Source: Desulfovibrio sp. (GTDB taxonomy: Bacteria; Desulfobacterota; Desulfovibrionia; Desulfovibrionales; Desulfovibrionaceae). From it: a stretch of DNA of 9,822 nucleotides. Position numbers and translations under genes: made by a program. Shown piece by piece: positions 6,733 through 9,822 of the stretch (the stretch's first letter is position 1; every line of letters begins with the position of its first letter). The notes below the pieces were generated by a model, which saw only the letters and a program-made list of their open reading frames with translations, was not told the origin of the DNA and ran no database searches. The stretch spans positions 1 to 9,822 of the forward strand of contig JALHHV010000057.1 in NCBI GenBank assembly GCA_022837365.1. The letters are read 5' to 3'.

Positions 6733-6764
6733 GGGCACGCTCTTTTTTGGGTGTGCCCTTTTTT
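6733..6764 (+). terminator. Rho-independent terminator of the flavodoxin-cupin-CMD operon
   Basis: GGGCACGC (6733-6740) pairs with GTGTGCCC (6751-6758) over eight pairs, one of them G-U, around a ten-base loop. T6 follows at 6759-6764. The orientation fits transcription from the CMD gene. The opposite strand has A-runs instead, so it does not serve the convergent HDOD gene. From 6765 to the HDOD stop only a long-loop CCGCCG/CGGCGG repeat (6769-6774/6795-6800) was seen. Confidence 0.85.
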
Positions 6765-6803
6765 GCGTCCGCCGTGCTGCGGACCGTTGGCTTCCGGCGG
6801 TTT

Positions 6804-8042
6804 CTAGCTGAGTATCCGGCTGGTCCACACCTGCGCGTCGATGTTGCTGCGGGCCACGTCCATGGGCGAGAAGCCCAGTTTCGTCATCAGCGGCAGGGCT
6901 TCGTCCCAGGCTCCGCGTTCCAGCAGCACGGCCAGGTTCAGTTCGTCGCTCATGGGCGAAGGCTCGCCGGAAAGGGCGGCGCGGAAGTCCGCGTCCAGGG
7001 GCAGGTGGGCCAGCAGGACGGGCATGGCGATGCCCAGCAGCGCGTCCAGTTGCGACAGAAGGCCCAGCAGGAACATGGATTCCGGCGCGTGGGTGCAGGT
7101 GCGCACGAGCCCGCACAGCAGTTCCAGGAACCGCGCGCGGGTCACGGCGGTGCGCATGGCCTCGGTCGGGGCGGCGCTGCCCGCCGTGTCGGCCAGGGTG
7201 ATCACCAGCAGCCACTTGCGCAACGTCTCGAAGCCCAGCAGCGAGGCCGCGTGCTGGACCGAGGTTACTTCCTTCAGCAGGGCGAACCACGCGGAGTTGA
7301 TGTAGCGCAGCAGACGGTAGGTCAGGCCGGGGTCCACGGTGACGGCGCGCACCAGCTTGTGCGGGTCGGCCTCGCCGGCCAGCGACTGCATCAGGTGCAG
7401 GCGCGAGGTCTGGGCCGATGACAGGGTGCGCCCCGGCACGATGACCGGCCGGGCGAAGTGGTAGCCCTGGAACAGGGTGTACCCCAGCATGCGACACTGC
7501 CCGAACATGGCCGCGTTCTCCACCTTTTCCGCCAGCAGCACGGCGTGGTGGCGCTTGCGCAGGTTGGCCGTCAGCGCGGGCAGTTCCGCCGGGGGCACGC
7601 CCAGCACGTCCACCTTGATGATGTCCGCCAGCCCCAGCAGCGGCACGGCCTGGTCCTGCCCCACGAAGTCGTCCACGGCCAGCCGGTAGCCCGCCCGCTT
7701 CAGGGCATGCAGGGCCTCCACCAGTTCTGGCGTGGGCCGCACCGTTTCGAGAATTTCGGGGATGCACCGGCCGGGCGGCAGCACCTCTGCCGCGCCGGAC
7801 AGCAGCAGACCTTCGGGAAAGTTGATCAGGAAGGGGGTGACGCCGGGAATGGTCTCGCTGGCGATGGCGTAGCCGTCGGCGATGACCGAGGCGGTGGCGG
7901 CGTCGGGGTCGTCGATGCGCGCGGGGCCGCTGGGGCTGTCGCGGAACAGCAGTTCATGCCCCCACAACGCGCCCGAGGCGTCGAAGATGGTCTGCCGGGC
8001 GATGAAGATGGTGGGCGACTGTGGGGGATTCTGGGCCTGCAT
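6804..8042 (-). CDS. YuxH-like EAL/HDOD-domain signalling protein
   Basis: This 412-residue cytosolic protein has a degenerate EAL domain (about 12-200) followed by an HDOD domain (about 205-400). The EAL-like part starts FIARQTIFDASGALWGHELL with E30, then LAVDDFVG (121-128), IIKVDVLG (141-148), AEKVEN (171-176) and FQGYHFARP (191-199). The DDFG-type motif is changed to DDFV, and the domain resembles YuxH-family EAL domains thought not to hydrolyse cyclic-di-GMP. The HDOD part shows DPGLTYRLLRYINSAWF (237-253), VTSVQHAASLLGFETLRKWL (259-278) and a helical C-terminal region. Such proteins act as signalling adaptors in motility, stress or second-messenger pathways. The start is ATG at 8042-8040, preceded by GGAG nine bases upstream; the much longer frame upstream is antisense to the HD-GYP gene. 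The stop is TAG at 6806-6804. Confidence 0.9.
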   Translation of the reverse strand: MQAQNPPQSPTIFIARQTIFDASGALWGHELLFRDSPSGPARIDDPDAATASVIADGYAIASETIPGVTPFLINFPEGLLLSGAAEVLPPGRCIPEILETVRPTPELVEALHALKRAGYRLAVDDFVGQDQAVPLLGLADIIKVDVLGVPPAELPALTANLRKRHHAVLLAEKVENAAMFGQCRMLGYTLFQGYHFARPVIVPGRTLSSAQTSRLHLMQSLAGEADPHKLVRAVTVDPGLTYRLLRYINSAWFALLKEVTSVQHAASLLGFETLRKWLLVITLADTAGSAAPTEAMRTAVTRARFLELLCGLVRTCTHAPESMFLLGLLSQLDALLGIAMPVLLAHLPLDADFRAALSGEPSPMSDELNLAVLLERGAWDEALPLMTKLGFSPMDVARSNIDAQVWTSRILS

Positions 8043-8054
8043 GGGTGCGGGCTC

Positions 8055-8069
8055 CGCCCCGCGGGGGCG
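8055..8069. other. Hairpin just upstream of the HDOD gene ribosome binding site
   Basis: CGCCCC and GGGGCG form a six-pair all-GC stem around a GCG loop. On the minus strand it ends two bases before the GGAG ribosome binding site (8053-8050) of the HDOD gene. It could affect ribosome access, but it may be only a feature of GC-rich sequence. Confidence 0.3.
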
Positions 8070-8133
8070 CGGTGTGAGGATGGCGGCGAACCGGGCGCGC
8101 CGTCCGGTGGTTCGGTGTGATGTGGAGTTCTCC

Positions 8134-8162
8134 AGTATGACAGGTGCGAGGAAAGTGGACAA
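8134..8162 (-). promoter_or_regulatory. Possible sigma70-like promoter of the HDOD gene
   Basis: On the minus strand TTGTCC (8162-8157, four of six -35 matches) and CATACT (8139-8134, four of six -10 matches) are separated by 17 bp. Transcription would begin near 8127, about 85 bases before the ATG. Both hexamers are imperfect. Confidence 0.35.
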
Positions 8163-8171
8163 GGTGGCGAT

Positions 8172-8212
8172 ACCCCCAGAGCGGCGGGCAGGGAGCGCCG
8201 TCCCGTGGGGGT
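8172..8212. other. Large two-tier inverted repeat in the HDOD/HD-GYP gap
   Basis: Outer arms ACCCCCA (8172-8178) and TGGGGGT (8206-8212) match perfectly. Inner arms CGGCG (8182-8186) and CGCCG (8196-8200) lie between them, so the whole stretch can fold as one stem with internal loops. No T-run follows on either strand. It lies in the 324-bp divergent gap (8043-8366), which has no gene of its own. Confidence 0.4.
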
Positions 8213-8224
8213 GCCCTGCGTGCG

Positions 8225-8241
8225 CCGGGGGGTGCCCCCGG
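8225..8241. other. Perfect 7-bp GC hairpin in the HDOD/HD-GYP gap
   Basis: CCGGGGG and CCCCCGG pair perfectly around a GTG loop, only 12 bp after the preceding inverted repeat. No terminator-like T-run follows. The stretch 8242-8315 after it shows only a TTGTTT run near 8290 that might be a poor -35 for the HD-GYP gene. Confidence 0.4.
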
Positions 8242-8322
8242 AGTTCCCCGTGGGTGCGTTCTCCCCATGGCGCGAAACCGGAGGGGGAGTTGTTTTTTGC
8301 AGCGAGGACACGTAGATGCAAG

Positions 8323-8343
8323 GTGTCGCCGCACCGGCGACGC
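8323..8343 (+). other. Strong hairpin before the HD-GYP ribosome binding site
   Basis: GTCGCCG (8325-8331) and CGGCGAC (8335-8341) pair perfectly around CAC; two more pairs (one G-U, one G-C) extend the stem to nine. It ends ten bases before the GGAGGAG ribosome binding site (8354-8360). If the leader is transcribed, this stem lies directly ahead of the initiation region. It also lies between the two possible starts of the gene (ATG 8316 and GTG 8367). Confidence 0.4.
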
Positions 8344-8366
8344 GCAGGGGAGGGGAGGAGGCACCG

Positions 8367-9612
8367 GTGCTCAAGAAGATCTCCACGCGGGATCTCAAAC
8401 CCGGCATGTACGTGGTGGACATGGGCCTGTCCTGGCTCGAGAATCCGTACCTGTACAGCCAGGTGGGGCTTGTGGGCTCTGAAGGCGACGTGCTGCGCAT
8501 CCAGCGCGAAGGCTTTCTGGAAGTCTTCGTGGACACGCGCCGCTCGCTGGGGGGCGACGGCACCGAGGGCCTGAGCGACGAAGAGGCCATTTCCGCCGAA
8601 CTGGCGCGCGAACTGGACGACAACGACCCGCTCGCGCCCATCGTCCCGCTGGCCGAGGAAATGCCCCTGGCCCGCGCGCTGTACGACGATTCCGTGGGAT
8701 TCGCGCGCAAGGCCATGGAGGCCATGCGCCAGGACGGCTTCGTGGACGTGCAGTCCGCCCAGCCCATGGTCGAGGGCATTCTCTCCAGCGTCACCCGCAA
8801 CGCCAACGCGCTGCTGGGCCTTTCCAAGTTGCGCTCGGTGGACGAATACACCTACACCCACTGCATCAACGTGGCCGTGCTGGCCGTGGTCTTCGGGCGG
8901 CACCTGGGCTTCGGCGACATCACCCTGAGCCGGGTGGGCCTGGCCGGGCTGTTCCACGACCTCGGCAAGGCCCGCGTGCCCGACGCCATCCTGAACAGTC
9001 CGCGCCGCCTGACGCCCGCCGAATTCGGCGTCATGAAGCGCCACCCCGAACTGGGGTGGGAGCAGGTGCGCGACAACCCCATGGTCTACGACGAAGTGCT
9101 GGCGGGCATGCTGGAGCACCACGAGAAGTACAACGGCCTCGGCTACCCACGCGGCCTCAAGGGCGAGGAGATCAGCATCATCGCCCGCATCCTGGCCGTG
9201 GTGGACGTGTACGACGCCCTCACCAGCCGCCGGGTGTACAAGGCCGCCATGCTGCCGCACAAGGCGCTGGGCCTGATGTACGGCATGCGCGGGCAGGATT
9301 TCCACCCCGGCTTCGTGGAGCGGTTCATCCGGTGTCTCGGGATATACCCCGTGGGCAGCGTGGTGGAACTGAACACCGGCCAGCGCGGCGTGGTCAGCAA
9401 GGCCAACGCGTGCGAACCGCTGCTGCCGGAAGTGATCGTGGTGCGCGACCCCAAGGGTCGCCCGGCCGCGCACCGCAGGCTGGACCTTTCCGGCCAGACC
9501 GCCGTGAAGGTGGTGGCCTGCCTGGACCCGCGCGACGCGGGCATCGACCCCGGCCAGGTGCTGGGGCCGGAGCGCCCCCTTTCATGTGCGGAAAAAGCCC
9601 CGTGCCACTTAG
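8367..9612 (+). CDS. DUF3391/HD-GYP cyclic-di-GMP phosphodiesterase; 3' end disturbed
   Basis: This protein is expected to degrade cyclic-di-GMP through an HD-GYP domain. Residues 1-130 form the DUF3391-type N-terminal region, starting VLKKISTRDLKPGMYVVDMG. The HD-GYP domain spans about 150-350. It shows H165, F196-HDLGK201, H226-PELG, H251-HEKYNGLGYP261 and D280-VYDAL. Asparagine 256 replaces the common Asp before Gly, a variant seen in other members. GTG 8367 is preferred because GGAGGAG lies six bases upstream and because family members begin (M/V)LKKI; in-frame ATG 8316 is the alternative. Family-like sequence ends near 9572, but the frame has no stop there and remains open to the window edge, antisense to argC. 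The end given, TAG at 9610-9612, is reached only after a one-base shift (414 residues). It is divergent from the HDOD gene. Confidence 0.85.
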
Positions 9613-9616
9613 GGGC
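9592..9616 (-). terminator. Rho-independent terminator of argC
   Basis: Read on the minus strand, GCCCC (9616-9612) and GGGGC (9601-9597) form a 5-bp GC stem with a ten-base loop, followed by T5 (9596-9592). It lies 22 bases past the argC stop. A second small hairpin precedes it. The plus strand has an A-run instead, so this serves argC rather than the HD-GYP gene. Confidence 0.6.
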
Positions 9617-9617
9617 G

Positions 9618-9633
9618 GTCTCCAAATGGAGAC
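9618..9633. other. Small perfect hairpin between HD-GYP and argC
   Basis: GTCTCC and GGAGAC pair perfectly around AAAT, five bases past the argC stop and just before its terminator hairpin on the minus strand. No T-run follows on either strand. It may be an accessory stem of the argC terminator. Confidence 0.4.
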
Positions 9634-9638
9634 AGCCT

Positions 9639-9822
9639 CTACGGCATCAGCGGGGCCAACATCAGCCCGGTTTCCACGGGCAGGCCGAACATCAGGTTGG
9701 CGTTGGCCACGGCTTGGCCCGAGGCGCCCCGGCACAGGTTGTCGATGGCGGAAAGAATGACCAGGCGGTTGGTGCGCGGGTCGGTGACCACGCCCACGTC
9801 GCAGAACATGGTGCCGCGCACG
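9639..9822 (-). CDS. argC: ArgC, N-acetyl-gamma-glutamyl-phosphate reductase (C-terminal part only)
   Basis: ArgC reduces N-acetyl-gamma-glutamyl phosphate with NADPH in arginine biosynthesis in the cytosol. Only about the last 60 residues are in the window, and the gene continues past the right edge. Diagnostic is the C-terminal block VILSAIDNLCRGASGQAVAN followed by ANLMFGLPVETGL, which matches the conserved ArgC ending. The stop is TAG at 9641-9639. The ATG near 9821 is internal, not the start. It is convergent with the HD-GYP gene and followed by its own terminator. Confidence 0.92.
   Translation of the reverse strand, partial: VRGTMFCDVGVVTDPRTNRLVILSAIDNLCRGASGQAVANANLMFGLPVETGLMLAPLMP

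Noticed and set aside
6804..9473. 889-residue minus-strand open frame
   Set aside because: Only the part from 8042 downward shows protein-family sequence (EAL/HDOD). The upstream half is antisense to the HD-GYP gene and has no family features; GC-rich DNA commonly leaves such frames open.
9056..9760. 234-residue plus-strand frame overlapping the HD-GYP 3' end
   Set aside because: Out of frame with the HD-GYP motifs and of arginine/proline-rich shadow composition.

Overview
This window comes from a high-GC genome with strong G/C third-position bias. The gene set is purE and purD, a PaaK-type aryl-CoA ligase, argC, and HDOD and HD-GYP signalling proteins. It resembles a sulfate-reducing deltaproteobacterium of the Desulfovibrio/Nitratidesulfovibrio type, but this is an inference from gene content and style only. 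No tRNA, rRNA, CRISPR array, transposase or attachment site was seen.

Positions 1-1839 (minus strand) hold purine biosynthesis: purD, then purE, which runs off the left edge. The purD frame is intact but has no ATG, GTG, TTG or CTG where the protein should begin. A perfect 18-bp palindrome (1872-1889) lies in the divergent gap between purD and the next gene. Positions 2017-3312 (plus) encode a phenylacetate-CoA ligase family enzyme.

Positions 3369-6764 look like one self-contained accessory module. A LysR-type regulator (minus) faces a three-gene operon (plus): a flavodoxin with a twin-arginine signal, a cupin with a Sec signal, and a double-domain carboxymuconolactone decarboxylase (CMD) family protein with a signal or lipoprotein peptide. 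All three are predicted to be exported, and a Rho-independent terminator follows. The regulator-operon gap carries a textbook LysR arrangement: a T-N11-A dyad centred about 65 bp before the start point of a good sigma70-like promoter. The likely reading is an inducible periplasmic redox or detoxification pathway; its substrate is not evident. This is the most interesting system in the window.

Positions 6804-9612 hold two divergent signalling genes. One is a YuxH-like protein with a degenerate EAL domain plus HDOD (minus); the other is a DUF3391/HD-GYP cyclic-di-GMP phosphodiesterase (plus). The 324-bp gap between them is rich in strong hairpins. The HD-GYP frame lacks a stop where the protein should end and stays open antisense through argC. 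Positions 9639-9822 (minus) hold the C-terminal end of argC (arginine biosynthesis), followed by its own terminator.
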